Notes under the pieces: generated by a model
Told to the model about the DNA's origin: nothing
The model's input: only the letters and a program-made list of their open reading frames with translations
The model's database searches: none
Program-made: the position numbers and the translations under genes
Origin: Ruegeria denitrificans
GTDB lineage: Bacteria; Pseudomonadota; Alphaproteobacteria; Rhodobacterales; Rhodobacteraceae
Assembly: GCF_001458295.1 (NCBI RefSeq)
Contig: NZ_CYUD01000002.1
Coordinates: 1 to 64,000, forward strand
Direction: 5' to 3'
DNA: 64,000 bases
In this document: positions 27,212 to 37,594 of the stretch, in pieces
Layout of the letters: each line of letters starts with the position of its first letter
Numbering within the stretch: position 1 is the first letter of the stretch

Positions 27212-28662
27212 GGGTTTATCCCTTGCCAGCGGCGACCGTCTCGTTTCATCAGCAGCTCGGCGTCGCCCGGGCCGGTGCTGCCGCTTTCATAAGGTTTGGG
27301 TACGTCACCACGCGCCTGCCAACCCGCGATGATCGGATCGGTCCAGGCCCAGGCGGCTTCGACCTCATCCCCGCGCATAAACAGGGTCTGATTGCCACGG
27401 ATCACGTCCATCACCAGCCGTTCGTAAGCATCCGGCGGGTTCTGGTTTTCCGGCCCCAATGCCTCGGCAAAGCTCATGTCCAGCGGCACATCTACCAGAC
27501 GCATCCCGCCCTGCCCCGGCTCCTTAATCGTCACTTTCAGTGTGATGCCTTCGTTTGGCTGCAAGCGGATCGACAGAACATTGGCATGCCGCCCGGCATC
27601 TGCGCCAAAGATCGAATGCGGTGCGTCCTTAAACATCACATTGATCACCGACGATCGTGCCACCAACCGTTTGCCTGTGCGCAGATAGAACGGAGTACCT
27701 GCCCATCGCCAATTGCTGACATGCGCCCGCAAGGCCACATAACTTTCCGTGGTCGAGCGTGGGTTACCCACGGTATCGCGATAGCTCAGCCCATTTGGAC
27801 CGCCTTCGAATTGGCCGCGCACGATGTGGTGAGGCTTGACCGGGTCCAGCGCGCGGATCACCTTGAGCTTTTCGTCCCGCACCGCGTCGGGATCGAACTT
27901 GGCTGGTGGCTCCATCGCGATCAGGCAGAGCAGCTGCATCAGGTGGTTCTGCACCATATCACGCATCGCGCCAGCGCGCTCATAATACTCTTCACGCCCG
28001 TCGATACCGACGGATTCGGCAACCGTGATCTGGATGTGATCCACATATTGGCTGTTCCACAATGGCTCGAACAGCATATTGCCAAAGCGAACGGCCATCA
28101 GGTTCTGAACGGTTTCTTTACCCAGGTAATGGTCGATCCGATAAATCTGCCCTTCCGAGAAATGGGCCGCCAGCGTGGCATTCAAAGTTTGCGCACTGCC
28201 CAGATCATGACCAAAGGGCTTTTCGACAACGATCCGCGTCTGGGCCGTGGCTAGATCATTAGCTTTGATCCGTTCAGCCAGCGGTCCGAACAGGCGCGGC
28301 CCGACCGAGAAATAGAAGGCCCGCACCCGATCAATGGTGAGTTTTGCCGCAAGATTGCCCCAGCCTTCGTCCGAAAGCGCATCAAGCGCGACATAATCGA
28401 CCCGTTGCAGGAACGCGTTCAGCGCACTGCTGTCTCGAAACTGCGCAGGGGCGTGTGTGCGTAAAGATTGCGCGACCAAGTCGCGGAACGCATCACTATC
28501 CAAGTCCGAGCGAGCAGCACCGATGATCTGAACGTCCTCGGGCCATTGCCCGGCGCAATAGCGTCGGAACAGGGCTGGCAGGATCTTGCGCTGTGCAAGA
28601 TCGCCAGTACTGCCAAATATGACCAGATCGAACGGGTCGACGGGGATGACACGAGAAACCAT
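27208..28662 (-). CDS. zwf: Glucose-6-phosphate 1-dehydrogenase
   Basis: This 484-residue protein has the nucleotide-binding 'IFGSTGDLAQRK' near the N-terminus and the active-site motif 'RIDHYLGKETVQN' around residue 180. It oxidises glucose-6-phosphate with NAD(P)+. It is the first gene of zwf-pgl-pgi. The 163-bp gap to the divergent radical SAM gene must hold its promoter, but no clear boxes could be fixed. Confidence 0.95.
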   Translation of the reverse strand: MVSRVIPVDPFDLVIFGSTGDLAQRKILPALFRRYCAGQWPEDVQIIGAARSDLDSDAFRDLVAQSLRTHAPAQFRDSSALNAFLQRVDYVALDALSDEGWGNLAAKLTIDRVRAFYFSVGPRLFGPLAERIKANDLATAQTRIVVEKPFGHDLGSAQTLNATLAAHFSEGQIYRIDHYLGKETVQNLMAVRFGNMLFEPLWNSQYVDHIQITVAESVGIDGREEYYERAGAMRDMVQNHLMQLLCLIAMEPPAKFDPDAVRDEKLKVIRALDPVKPHHIVRGQFEGGPNGLSYRDTVGNPRSTTESYVALRAHVSNWRWAGTPFYLRTGKRLVARSSVINVMFKDAPHSIFGADAGRHANVLSIRLQPNEGITLKVTIKEPGQGGMRLVDVPLDMSFAEALGPENQNPPDAYERLVMDVIRGNQTLFMRGDEVEAAWAWTDPIIAGWQARGDVPKPYESGSTGPGDAELLMKRDGRRWQGINP

Positions 28663-28825
28663 GCGTTTCCCCTACCTTACCCCTGCGGGCATGTCCAATG
28701 TTAGCGCAAACAAAATAACATTTTTTCCCATCATCAAAACTCCGTCAGGTCACCCGTGACACCCTTAACTAAGCCGGTCCGAGAGGCTAAGTCAGCAGCA
28801 TGACTTCAAAGAACCGGATACCGGA

Positions 28826-29779
28826 ATGAAAGACAACGCCGCTCAGGCCGCCAATATCGGCAAGTTTCAAAACACATCGGTAACAGCTGACGGGCAAACA
28901 CGGGCCTCGGTTGCACTTAGCAACCCGGAAACGCTGTGGTTCAACACTGGCACCCTGTGCAATATCGAGTGTGTAAACTGCTATATCGCAAGCAGCCCGA
29001 CCAATGATGCGCTGGTCTATATTACCGCTGACGAAGTTCGGGACTATCTGGATCAGATCGAGGCTCGCAACTGGCCGGTTCGCGAAATTGGATTCACCGG
29101 TGGCGAACCGTTCATGAATCCTGAAATGATCGACATGACCCGCGCCGCGCTCGAACGTGGTTATGAGGTACTGATTCTTACCAACGCCATGCTACCGATG
29201 ATGCGCCGTAAGATGCGCGAAGGCCTGCTTGAATTGCAACGCGACTATGGCGACAAGCTGACCCTGCGAATCTCGGTCGATCACTATCGACCTGATCTGC
29301 ACGACGAAGAACGCGGCAAAGGCAGTTTCGCCAAGACCCTGATGGGGATGGAGTGGCTGCGTGACCACAGCTTTAACATGGCTATTGCCGGTCGCACCGT
29401 CTGGGGCGACAACGACGCCGAAAGTCGCGCTGGCTATGCCGCATTTTTCAAGCAGCACGGCTTTGACATTGACGCCCAGAACCCCGGTCAGACGGTTCTG
29501 TTCCCCGAAATGGATGAAACCGTCGAAGTGCCTGAAATCACCACCGCCTGCTGGGGCATTCTGGACAAGTCACCCGACGCGGTGATGTGCGCCAGCGCCC
29601 GCATGGTGGTAAAGCGCAAAGGCGCTGATCGTCCGGCGGTTCTGGCCTGCACCTTGTTACCCTATGAACCGGAATTCGAAATGGGCCACACCCTGGCCGA
29701 GGCTGAAGTGGACGTACACCTCAACCATCCCCATTGCGCCAAATTCTGTGTTCTGGGCGGGGCCAGTTGTTCAGGCTGA
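28826..29779 (+). CDS. Radical SAM protein with a cysteine-rich C-terminus
   Basis: This 317-residue protein has the [4Fe-4S]/SAM motif 'CNIECVNC' (Cys45, Cys49, Cys52) and the SAM-binding 'FTGGEPFMNPE'. Six further cysteines (242, 255, 275, 304, 308, 315) follow, the last three in the final 14 residues, which is SPASM-like and suggests an auxiliary cluster. Such proteins modify peptides or make cofactors, but no precursor peptide or partner is next to it; it lies between zwf and a SYLF protein. The family is not recognised beyond radical SAM. Confidence 0.75.
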   Translation: MKDNAAQAANIGKFQNTSVTADGQTRASVALSNPETLWFNTGTLCNIECVNCYIASSPTNDALVYITADEVRDYLDQIEARNWPVREIGFTGGEPFMNPEMIDMTRAALERGYEVLILTNAMLPMMRRKMREGLLELQRDYGDKLTLRISVDHYRPDLHDEERGKGSFAKTLMGMEWLRDHSFNMAIAGRTVWGDNDAESRAGYAAFFKQHGFDIDAQNPGQTVLFPEMDETVEVPEITTACWGILDKSPDAVMCASARMVVKRKGADRPAVLACTLLPYEPEFEMGHTLAEAEVDVHLNHPHCAKFCVLGGASCSG

Positions 29780-30475
29780 TCAGTTCAGTTCAGGCGATTC
29801 CCAGAATTTTGTGCCGGACGCCCCAGCCGAGACACGCCAGCCTTTCTTGCCCAGTACGAAAAAGGACCGGCCATTAGTGAACCGCACGGTTTCCCCGCTG
29901 CGCTCGTCGCCATACATGGCGCCGGTCTCCGCCGTAGCATCGTAACCCTGTTCAATGAATTTCTGCAGGTCGACGGGGGTTTCGAACATAATCACGAACT
30001 TTGTTTCAAACCCGCCGATACCCACGGCGGCACCCACTCCGCCAGTCCCCATGTTCATATAAGTGTGCTGGCCGGTATCCATTGAAACGGCCACCCCGCG
30101 TCCATACCCGGCCGAGACCGGAAACACCGTAACCTTGCGTGAATCGAACACCGCGTAGCCCGCACTCACGTCATACAGAGCCTTCGCGTCGGGGTTTTCC
30201 GCCAGCAACTGGGTAAGGACCTCACTGGCCATAATGTCCAGCTTGGCGCGCGTCTCTTCGGGGGTAGCCTCGTTCGTCACCAGATCAGTGGTCGAGTTGA
30301 TAGTCCCTTCAACCGCGTTTGCACCCTTTTCGATGGTATTGCCCACGGTTTCAGCCCCGCGCCCGACAGCGTCGGCTGTGGTTGCAGCACCTTTCTTGAT
30401 TTTGTCAAAGACGCCTTCGGCGACAGATGGTCCGCTGATAAACAGCGCAGCGGCGAAAAGCAAAGCTCGGGACAT
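29780..30475 (-). CDS. SYLF/YSC84-domain protein, exported
   Basis: The start at 30475 gives 231 residues with a Sec signal peptide ('MSRALLFAAALFISGPSVA'). A region of short amphipathic repeats follows ('GAATTADAVGRGAETVGNTI', late-embryogenesis-like), then a SYLF domain in the second half with 'AGYAVFDSRKV' and 'GYGRGVAV'. SYLF domains bind lipids. The protein probably sits in the periplasm. Its stop codon is directly adjacent to that of the convergent radical SAM gene. A second SYLF gene is at 58407. Confidence 0.75.
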   Translation of the reverse strand: MSRALLFAAALFISGPSVAEGVFDKIKKGAATTADAVGRGAETVGNTIEKGANAVEGTINSTTDLVTNEATPEETRAKLDIMASEVLTQLLAENPDAKALYDVSAGYAVFDSRKVTVFPVSAGYGRGVAVSMDTGQHTYMNMGTGGVGAAVGIGGFETKFVIMFETPVDLQKFIEQGYDATAETGAMYGDERSGETVRFTNGRSFFVLGKKGWRVSAGASGTKFWESPELN

Positions 30476-30579
30476 AAAGCGATTCCGTATGTGACCAATG
30501 AATTGGTCGACACCATAACCCAAGCACCAATAAATTTAACGCGTCTCAATCGTTACTGACCAAAAAACAGGCCGGATAT

Positions 30580-30849
30580 TCAATTGACCCTGAATTCACC
30601 CACCATGTTGCGCCATTCACCGGGCGCGATCATCTTGCGATGCGTAAACCGGACCGAATGCAGCGGACCGTCAATCTCGCGCTGCCAGAAGTCGATGAAA
30701 TCGAACAATTTCGGATGATCCGGCGCCAGGTCGTAATCCTGCCAGATGAACGTGTTCAGAACGTGGATGTAATCGGGCATGCGGTAGAAGAACTCTGCCG
30801 TTGTCAGCCCGTACCCCTTGAGCATTAGTTCGGTTTCGCTTTGCTCCAT
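30580..30849 (-). CDS. Usg-like family protein
   Basis: This is a short protein of about 89 residues starting 'MEQSETELMLKGYGLTTAEFFYRMPDY'; an in-frame ATG 12 bp upstream is possible. The sequence matches the small Usg family found in alphaproteobacteria, first noted beside tryptophan genes, with no established function. It is divergent from gyrA. Confidence 0.75.
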   Translation of the reverse strand: MEQSETELMLKGYGLTTAEFFYRMPDYIHVLNTFIWQDYDLAPDHPKLFDFIDFWQREIDGPLHSVRFTHRKMIAPGEWRNMVGEFRVN

Positions 30850-30884
30850 GCAGACCTCCAATTTTGTTGCAAGGTCTCTTCAGG

Positions 30885-30946
30885 GTAACACGAAAACTCC
30901 CTAACCCTTAGTTAACAATATGTTACTCAGGTGTTACGGGGGTTTT
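30885..30946 (+). promoter_or_regulatory. Structured, TAAC-rich leader region before gyrA
   Basis: GTAACAC (30885-30891) and GTGTTAC (30931-30937) form a spaced 7-bp dyad, with another GTTAAC...GTTAC set inside. A G-run followed by six T (30941-30946) looks like a terminator end on the plus strand. It may be an operator or a leader attenuator; the start of transcription of gyrA was not fixed. Confidence 0.3.
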
Positions 30947-31043
30947 TTGCGTGCAAAAACGATGCTTGCTTGCACCTTATGTTCCGGGTCTGATAAGGTA
31001 CATCCACAAGATATAGACCCAGCACAATACACGGGCAGTTTAC

Positions 31044-33773
31044 GTGAGCGATACGCCAGATATTCCTGAAAACATGGATGAAACCCCGCCCGAGCGCCCC
31101 GTTTACGACGGCCCGACGGTGTCCATCGAATCCGAAATGCGCACGTCCTATCTGGATTATGCGATGTCGGTCATTGTCAGCCGCGCGATCCCCGATCTGC
31201 GCGACGGGCTGAAGCCGGTGCATCGCCGCATCCTGTATGCAATGCATGAAACCGGGAACACGCATGATAAATCCTATCGCAAATCGGCGCGTCCGGTTGG
31301 CGATGTGATGGGTAAGTACCACCCGCATGGCGACAGCGCGATTTATGACGCGCTGGTGCGGATGGCACAGGATTTCTCGATGTCGCTGCCGCTACTGGAT
31401 GGTCAGGGCAACTTTGGTTCGATGGACGGAGATAACCCTGCAGCCATGCGCTACACCGAAGTGCGCATGGACAAACCTGCCGCGTCCTTGCTGGCTGACA
31501 TCGAAAAAGAGACAGTCGATTTCCAGGACAACTATGATGGCAAGGATCGCGAGCCGACCGTTCTGCCCGCCCGTTTTCCGAACATGCTGGTCAACGGTGC
31601 CGGTGGTATCGCTGTGGGTATGGCTACGAACATTCCGCCGCACAATCTGGGTGAAGTGGTCGACGCAACCCTGGCCCTGATCGACGACCCGGACCTGACA
31701 TCTGAGCAACTGATCGAATATGTCCCCGGTCCGGACTTTCCGACCGGCGGCGTGATGCTGGGCCGTTCGGGTGCGCGCAAAGCCTATCTTGAGGGGCGCG
31801 GCAGCGTCATCATCCGTTCCAAGACCCGTGTCGAGGAGATCCGAAAGGACCGTTACGCAATCGTCGTGGATGAGATTCCCTATCAGGTGAACAAGGCAGC
31901 GATGATCGAAAAGATCGCCGAGGCCGTGCGTGAAAAGCGCATCGAAGGCGTGTCGCACGTACAGGATGAATCCGATCGTAACGGTGTCCGTGTCGTCGTC
32001 GAACTAAAACGCGATGCGACGCCCGAGGTGGTTCTGAATCAGTTATTCCGCTTCTCGCCGATGCAAACCTCCTTTGGCTGCAACATGCTGGCGCTGAACG
32101 GTGGCCGGCCCGAGCAGTTGACCCTGCGCCGTTTCCTGACCTCGTTCATCGACTTCCGTGAGGATGTCGTTGCACGTCGTACAGCCTATGACCTGCGCAA
32201 GGCACGCGAACGCAGCCATATCCTGTGTGGTCTGGCCGTGGCCGTTTCTAACGTGGACGAAGTGGTTGCCACCATCCGGTCATCCGCCGACGCGGCGCAA
32301 GCGCGTGAAAAGCTGATGACCCGCCGCTGGCCTGCGGCTGAGATCGAAAGCTATCTGCGCCTGATCGACGATCCTCTGTCCAAGATGAACGACGACGGCA
32401 CCTATAACCTGACCGAGGTTCAGGCTCGCGCCATCCTCGACCTGCGTCTGCAGCGACTGACCCAAATCGGCGTCAAAGAGGTCACGGACGAGCTGGAAGA
32501 ACTGGCAGGTAAGATTAAGGAATACCTGGATATTCTGTCCTCGCGCGAACGCATTATGTCGATCATCGGAGACGAGCTGCGCAGCGTGCGCGAACAGTTC
32601 GCGGTTCCCCGTCGCACCGAGATCGTCGACTGGTCCGGCGATATGGAAGACGAAGACCTGATTGAGCGCGAAGATATGGTCGTGACGGTCACGTCGGGCG
32701 GTTACATCAAACGTACCCCACTGGCCGATTTCCGTGCGCAGAAACGCGGCGGCAAGGGTTTGTCCGGTATGCAGACCAAAGAGGAGGACGTGGTCACCAA
32801 CCTCTTTGTGGCGAACACGCATACGCAGCTGTTGTTCTTCACCACCGACGGGATGGTCTACAAGCTCAAGACCTGGCGCTTGCCGCAGTCCGGCCGGACC
32901 GGCAAAGGCAAGGCCATCGTCAATATCCTGCCGATCCCGACCGGCGTTTCCATCGCGGCGATCATGCCCGTGGACGTGCCCGATGAAGAGTGGGAAAACC
33001 TGCAGATCGTCTTCGCCACCAGCGCCGGAGACGTGCGCCGCAATGCGCTGAGCGATTTCACCAACGTCAAGCGAAATGGCAAGATCGCAATGGATTTGCC
33101 CGAGGGCGTGGAACTGGTGAACGCGCGCATCTGTTCCGAAGAAGATGACGTGATGCTGGTCACCAACTCGGGCCGTGCAATCCGCTTCCAGACCACCGAT
33201 GTACGGGTCTTCAAAGGCCGCAAATCGACCGGTGTACGTGGCATCAGGCTGAACAATAGTGACCGTGTGGTATCCATGTCGGTGATCCGCCATTTTGAGG
33301 CCACGTCGGACGAACGCTCTGCCTATCTTAAAATGCGCCGCGCGGTGGCTGGTCTGACCGACGAAGCCGAAACTGGCGACGAAGAAGGCAACGCATTGGC
33401 GACCATCAGCCAGGAACGCTATGCCGAAATGTCGGCCGCCGAAAACCTGATCCTGACCATCACAGCAGGCGGTTCGGGCAAGCTGAGTTCAAGTCACGAC
33501 TACCCGGTCCGCGGACGCGGCGGCATGGGCGTTGCGGCCATGGACAAGGCGATGCGCGGCGGCGAATTGGTGGCCTCGTTCCCGGTTGAGATGGACGACC
33601 AGATCATGCTGGCGACGTCCAAGGGTCAGTCGATCAGGGTGCCTGTCGACGGCATCTCGTTCCGGTCCCGCAGCGCGGGCGGCGTCAAGGTGTTCAACAC
33701 CGGCAAAGGCGAAGTGGTCGTCAGTGTCGCCTGGATCGCAGATCAGGCCGAAGACGAGTCAGATACAGAATAA
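31044..33773 (+). CDS. gyrA: DNA gyrase subunit A
   Basis: This 909-residue protein uses a GTG start. The breakage-reunion domain shows '[21 protein letters not shown]', the catalytic tyrosine Tyr137 in '[10 protein letters not shown]', and the quinolone-determining '[12 protein letters not shown]', where Ser98 and Asp102 (E. coli Ser83 and Asp87) are the susceptible-type residues. The C-terminal beta-pinwheel carries the GyrA-box 'QKRGGKGL'. It introduces negative supercoils together with GyrB, which is not here. Confidence 0.97.
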   Translation: MSDTPDIPENMDETPPERPVYDGPTVSIESEMRTSYLDYAMSVIVSRAIPDLRDGLKPVHRRILYAMHETGNTHDKSYRKSARPVGDVMGKYHPHGDSAIYDALVRMAQDFSMSLPLLDGQGNFGSMDGDNPAAMRYTEVRMDKPAASLLADIEKETVDFQDNYDGKDREPTVLPARFPNMLVNGAGGIAVGMATNIPPHNLGEVVDATLALIDDPDLTSEQLIEYVPGPDFPTGGVMLGRSGARKAYLEGRGSVIIRSKTRVEEIRKDRYAIVVDEIPYQVNKAAMIEKIAEAVREKRIEGVSHVQDESDRNGVRVVVELKRDATPEVVLNQLFRFSPMQTSFGCNMLALNGGRPEQLTLRRFLTSFIDFREDVVARRTAYDLRKARERSHILCGLAVAVSNVDEVVATIRSSADAAQAREKLMTRRWPAAEIESYLRLIDDPLSKMNDDGTYNLTEVQARAILDLRLQRLTQIGVKEVTDELEELAGKIKEYLDILSSRERIMSIIGDELRSVREQFAVPRRTEIVDWSGDMEDEDLIEREDMVVTVTSGGYIKRTPLADFRAQKRGGKGLSGMQTKEEDVVTNLFVANTHTQLLFFTTDGMVYKLKTWRLPQSGRTGKGKAIVNILPIPTGVSIAAIMPVDVPDEEWENLQIVFATSAGDVRRNALSDFTNVKRNGKIAMDLPEGVELVNARICSEEDDVMLVTNSGRAIRFQTTDVRVFKGRKSTGVRGIRLNNSDRVVSMSVIRHFEATSDERSAYLKMRRAVAGLTDEAETGDEEGNALATISQERYAEMSAAENLILTITAGGSGKLSSSHDYPVRGRGGMGVAAMDKAMRGGELVASFPVEMDDQIMLATSKGQSIRVPVDGISFRSRSAGGVKVFNTGKGEVVVSVAWIADQAEDESDTE

Positions 33774-33796
33774 ATGTGCCTCACCAACGAATTATG

Positions 33797-33828
33797 GCCC
33801 GCAGCGCGCGTCGCTGCGGGCTTTTTTT
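33797..33828 (+). terminator. Intrinsic terminator of gyrA
   Basis: A perfect 10-bp stem (33797-33806 with 33812-33821) and 5-nt loop are followed by seven T, 23 bp after the gyrA stop. Confidence 0.9.
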
Positions 33829-33984
33829 GTGGCTCGTGCGAATACTTGCTTCTCGTACTGCACCCAAAAATGGCGTTGCTGCATACACATTTACCAAAGT
33901 CAAAAAACCAAACTGCATCAAAATGGTGGCAAGTCATGCTAACCTGGGAACCATTCTGAAAACCGGCAACGAAAAAGGTCGCGG

Positions 33985-34842
33985 ATGCTTGAAGGTGCAA
34001 TGCTTGTCTGGTTCCTGCTAACGGGCCTCAGTGTTCTGTTTGTCACTTGGGATTCTATTTCGAATGGTGTCACCAGCTGGGTGCAACGCGCGGCATGGAT
34101 ACTCGTAACGCTGTATACCGGGCCAGTTGGATTGTTCTTTTACCTTCTGGCCTGTCGGCGCCCGTTTCCCGGGGCGCATGATCAATTCACAAAAGCCACG
34201 TGGAAACAGGGGATCAACAGCGAAATGCACTGCGTCGCCGGAGACGCAACAGGTATCATCGTAGCAGCCATCCTCCTGCACTTTTTTGCGCTACCCAATG
34301 GCTGGGACATCCTTGTCGAATACGGTTTCGGCTTTTTCTCCGGCCTCTTCATCTTTCAGGCTTTGATGATGTTGCCCATGTTCGGCAATTACACACAAGC
34401 GGTTCGCAAAACGATATTCGCGGAAACGGTGTCGATGAACTTCGTGATGACCGGGATGATCCCTACCATGGTTGTTCTGGCAGCACTTTGGCCCGGCTCT
34501 GAAGACCCTTTGACACCTGACTTCTGGTTCAGGATGAGCTTGGCCACAATTGCAGGCGCTGTTATCGCATATCCCATGAACTGGTGGCTAGTCGTACATC
34601 ACCTGAAACATGGCTGTATGACTCTACCCGAGGCGGATGGCCCCGCACCAGCGCTAGGGCATGGATCCCCTGAAGTTTCGATGGGCTCAATGCACCAGAA
34701 TGACCGGAAAATGAGCGATAACGGCAAGATGGAGATGCAGGCACTTTCAGCCACACAGGCGGCGGTCTGGGTATTCGGCACCTATGCGCTGCTGATTGCG
34801 TCACTTTGGATGACTGCCCGATTCGTGCCGATCACGTTCTGA
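33985..34842 (+). CDS. DUF4396-domain membrane protein
   Basis: This 285-residue protein has about six to seven hydrophobic helices and the characteristic 'MHCVAGDATGIIVAA' segment of DUF4396, followed by a conserved Met- and His-containing stretch ('GSMHQNDRKMSDNGKMEMQ') between the last helices. The Met/His residues might bind metal, which is speculation. No partner gene is adjacent. Confidence 0.75.
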   Translation: MLEGAMLVWFLLTGLSVLFVTWDSISNGVTSWVQRAAWILVTLYTGPVGLFFYLLACRRPFPGAHDQFTKATWKQGINSEMHCVAGDATGIIVAAILLHFFALPNGWDILVEYGFGFFSGLFIFQALMMLPMFGNYTQAVRKTIFAETVSMNFVMTGMIPTMVVLAALWPGSEDPLTPDFWFRMSLATIAGAVIAYPMNWWLVVHHLKHGCMTLPEADGPAPALGHGSPEVSMGSMHQNDRKMSDNGKMEMQALSATQAAVWVFGTYALLIASLWMTARFVPITF

Positions 34843-34880
34843 GCGCGAGAAGCTACGGAGGCCAAACTGAGGCCTGAATC

Positions 34881-34907
34881 AAAAAAACCGCACGGTGTGC
34901 GGCTTTT
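34881..34907. terminator. Bidirectional intrinsic terminator
   Basis: CCGCAC (34888-34893) pairs with GTGCGG (34897-34902), with seven A before and four T after, so it can stop transcripts from both convergent genes (33985-34842 and 34912-36381). Confidence 0.75.
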
Positions 34908-34911
34908 AAGG

Positions 34912-36381
34912 CTACAGGCTATAAAGCGCTCCGAATTTTTGTTCGAGATAGCTAAGCAACGGCTCCGGTCCCGGTTCCATGCCACTGGCACCTTGAATAG
35001 TTTCGCGCGGGGCATAAAGCCCGCCATAGCACTGAAGGTTGTCCCGCAACCAACCAGTTGCGCCCGAAGCGTCGCCCTTGGTTAATTGCGCATCCAGATC
35101 AGGCACAGCAGCACACAACGCCTGATAGAGACACCCGGCATAGACATTGCCCAGTGAATAGGTCGGGAAGTACCCGAACAGTCCGACCGACCAATGGACA
35201 TCCTGCAAACACCCGTTCGAGGGCTTGTCGACCGCATAACCGAAATCTGCCTTGAAGCGATCGTTCCACGCGGCCTCCAGATCGTTGACCTGAAGGTCTC
35301 CGGCCATCAGGGCGCGTTCAAGATCAAAGCGCAGCATGATGTGCAGGTTGTATTGTACCTCGTCTGCCTCGGTCCGGATGTAACCTTTGTGCACACCGTT
35401 GACTGTGGCGTAAAACGTGTCGGCATCCGCGACACCGAAATCGCCAAAGGCTTCAACCATCTGTTCGAACAGCCAACCTGTAAAGGCACGGGATCGACCA
35501 AGTTGGTTCTCATAGATGCGGCTTTGGCTTTCATGCACCCCCATCGACACCCCCTGCCCCAGTGGTGTCAGCACATAGGCCTGGTCAATGCCCTGTTCAT
35601 AGGCGGCGTGGCCAACCTCGTGTATGGTTGAGTAAAAACAGTTGAACGGATCGGTCTCGCTGGTGCGGGTGGTGATGCGCACATCCAGACCACTGCCCGA
35701 GCTAAACGGATGCACCGCCTTGTCCACGCGCCCTGTATTCAGGTCATAACCGAAGGTGGTGGCCAGTTTCTGCGACAGTTGCATCTGAACCAGTTCATCG
35801 AATTTACAGGTCAGAGCCTGAGGCGCTGGTTTATCCAGCACAGCCGCCCGCAAAGCCACCAGACGCGGGCGCATCTGGTCAAAAATCTTGGCGATCTGCG
35901 AGCCGGTGGTGTAGGGTTCATAATCCTCGACCATAGCGTCATAGACATCGCCACCCTGCGCCAATGCCGCGCCTTCTTCACGCTTAAGAGCAACAACTTC
36001 TTTGAGAACAGGCAGAAAGGCTGCGACGTCTTCATCCGCTCGGGCCTGCGCCCACGTTCCTTGCGCGGTCGAGGCCACGCGTGCGATGGCCTTGGCCAGA
36101 TCAGCGGGCACCTTGACCGTCCGCTCATAAGTTCGGCGGATATCGCGCAACTGGGCGCGGGCCACGTCGTCCTGCGGGTCGGCCTGCTCCAACCACTCAG
36201 CCACGCGCGGGTCAGATCGGCGGGCGTGCAGAACCGCTTCGATCGCAGCCATTTCCTCGGCGCGTTGCGGTGCCGCGCCGCGCGGCATGACCGTTTCCTG
36301 ATCCCAGCCCAGTCGCCCTGCGATCTGCCCAAGGGCCGAGGTTTCGCGTTGAAAGGCCATCAAGTCATCATAGGCATTCAT
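34912..36381 (-). CDS. Carboxypeptidase Taq (M32 family)
   Basis: The start at 36381 gives 489 residues beginning 'MNAYDDLMAFQRETSALGQIAGRLGWDQETVMP', normal for M32; the frame to 36498 would overlap ctaA. The zinc motif is 'TIHEVGHAAYEQG' (HExxH), with the downstream 'GVHESQSRIYENQLGRS' supplying the third ligand Glu. It removes C-terminal residues from peptides in the cytoplasm. It begins 5 bp after the ctaA stop. Confidence 0.92.
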   Translation of the reverse strand: MNAYDDLMAFQRETSALGQIAGRLGWDQETVMPRGAAPQRAEEMAAIEAVLHARRSDPRVAEWLEQADPQDDVARAQLRDIRRTYERTVKVPADLAKAIARVASTAQGTWAQARADEDVAAFLPVLKEVVALKREEGAALAQGGDVYDAMVEDYEPYTTGSQIAKIFDQMRPRLVALRAAVLDKPAPQALTCKFDELVQMQLSQKLATTFGYDLNTGRVDKAVHPFSSGSGLDVRITTRTSETDPFNCFYSTIHEVGHAAYEQGIDQAYVLTPLGQGVSMGVHESQSRIYENQLGRSRAFTGWLFEQMVEAFGDFGVADADTFYATVNGVHKGYIRTEADEVQYNLHIMLRFDLERALMAGDLQVNDLEAAWNDRFKADFGYAVDKPSNGCLQDVHWSVGLFGYFPTYSLGNVYAGCLYQALCAAVPDLDAQLTKGDASGATGWLRDNLQCYGGLYAPRETIQGASGMEPGPEPLLSYLEQKFGALYSL

Positions 36382-36386
36382 CGGGT

Positions 36387-37532
36387 TCAGGCTCCGCGGA
36401 TCGAGGTGGCGATTGGATAAGCAGTCAGGAAACGTGCACGCAGGATCAGGGTCCAGACGACGACGGCCATGAGCTGGTGGAAGATGGCAATCTGCCAAGG
36501 GGCTGCGTAGATGACTGTCATAACCCCGACCACCACTTGCAGCGACAGCGCTGCAAAGGCTGCGTTGAAGGCATACCGCGTTTGCGGATGCGCGCTGGTG
36601 CTGCCGCGCCGCCAGACAATGAAGCCGAAGATAAGCAGCAGATAGCCCGCACAGCGGTGGATGAACTGAACCAAACCGGGGCTTTCAAAGAAATTGCGCC
36701 ACATTGGTTCAAGCATTGTCGCGTCGGGTGGCAATAACTGCCCGCCGATCAAGGGCCAATCGGTATAAGACCGCCCGGCGTCAATCCCGGCCACAAGCGC
36801 GCCGATGAGTATTTGCAAAAAGGCGAAATGCATCAGTCCGGTCGAGAGAGAGAACAGCCTACCCTCTTTCGCGCGGCGAGCCTGCATTAGGTCACGCTCC
36901 TCGCGGCCCAGTTCAAAGATATACCACGCAAGGAACCCGAGGATCACAAAGGCCAAACCCAGATGGATCGCCAGACGATAGCTGGCAACGGCCGTCATTC
37001 CCTCGCCCTGGGTTACGCCCGAGGCGACCATCCACCAGCCGACCGCGCCCTGCACACCGCCCAGAAGGCCGGGGATCAGCAGCTTACCGGTCCATCCAGT
37101 CGGAATCTTCCCCGCCAGAAGGAAACCAAAGAACCCAAGCGCCCAAACCAAGCCGATCACACGCCCCAGTTGACGGTGGCCCCATTCCCACCAGTAGATG
37201 GATTTGAAGTCATCCAACTCCATCCACTGGTTCTGGATTTCCCATTGGTCGATCTGTTTGTACTTGTCGAACTCGGCCTGCCAATCGGCCTCGGTCATCG
37301 GTGGGATGGCCCCGGTGATCGGACGCCATTCGGTGATCGACAACCCGCTATCGGTCAGGCGCGTCAGGCCGCCCACCGCTATCATAACAACCACCAGCGC
37401 GAACAGGATCATCAGCCAGACGCGGATGGCCCCGCGTGCGCCGCCCTTTCCCCGGTCAATCATACCCGGTTGAACAGACTGTTGTTTTTCGGTGTCTGAG
37501 ACGTCTTCGAAGATGCTGCGCTTACCGCTCAT
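36387..37532 (-). CDS. ctaA: Heme A synthase (CtaA/COX15)
   Basis: This 381-residue protein has eight membrane helices and the COX15-type motifs 'GGLTRLTDSGLSITEWRPITGAIPP' (in part) and 'EWGHRQLGRVIG', with heme-ligand histidines in helices such as 'FIHRCAGYLL' and 'AIFHQLMAV'. It oxidises heme O to heme A for cytochrome aa3 oxidase in the inner membrane. It is cotranscribed with the M32 peptidase. Confidence 0.93.
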   Translation of the reverse strand: MSGKRSIFEDVSDTEKQQSVQPGMIDRGKGGARGAIRVWLMILFALVVVMIAVGGLTRLTDSGLSITEWRPITGAIPPMTEADWQAEFDKYKQIDQWEIQNQWMELDDFKSIYWWEWGHRQLGRVIGLVWALGFFGFLLAGKIPTGWTGKLLIPGLLGGVQGAVGWWMVASGVTQGEGMTAVASYRLAIHLGLAFVILGFLAWYIFELGREERDLMQARRAKEGRLFSLSTGLMHFAFLQILIGALVAGIDAGRSYTDWPLIGGQLLPPDATMLEPMWRNFFESPGLVQFIHRCAGYLLLIFGFIVWRRGSTSAHPQTRYAFNAAFAALSLQVVVGVMTVIYAAPWQIAIFHQLMAVVVWTLILRARFLTAYPIATSIRGA

Positions 37533-37594
37533 GCTGTCCTCTTGTGCCTTGGATTTCGTCGCAAGCTAGGGTGAAGGGGGGCTAAGGTCCAGCC

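Noticed and set aside
27016..28254. 412-codon open frame antisense to zwf
   Set aside because: It lies entirely within zwf and the end of pgl, has a Pro/Arg/His-rich shadow composition and no ribosome binding site.
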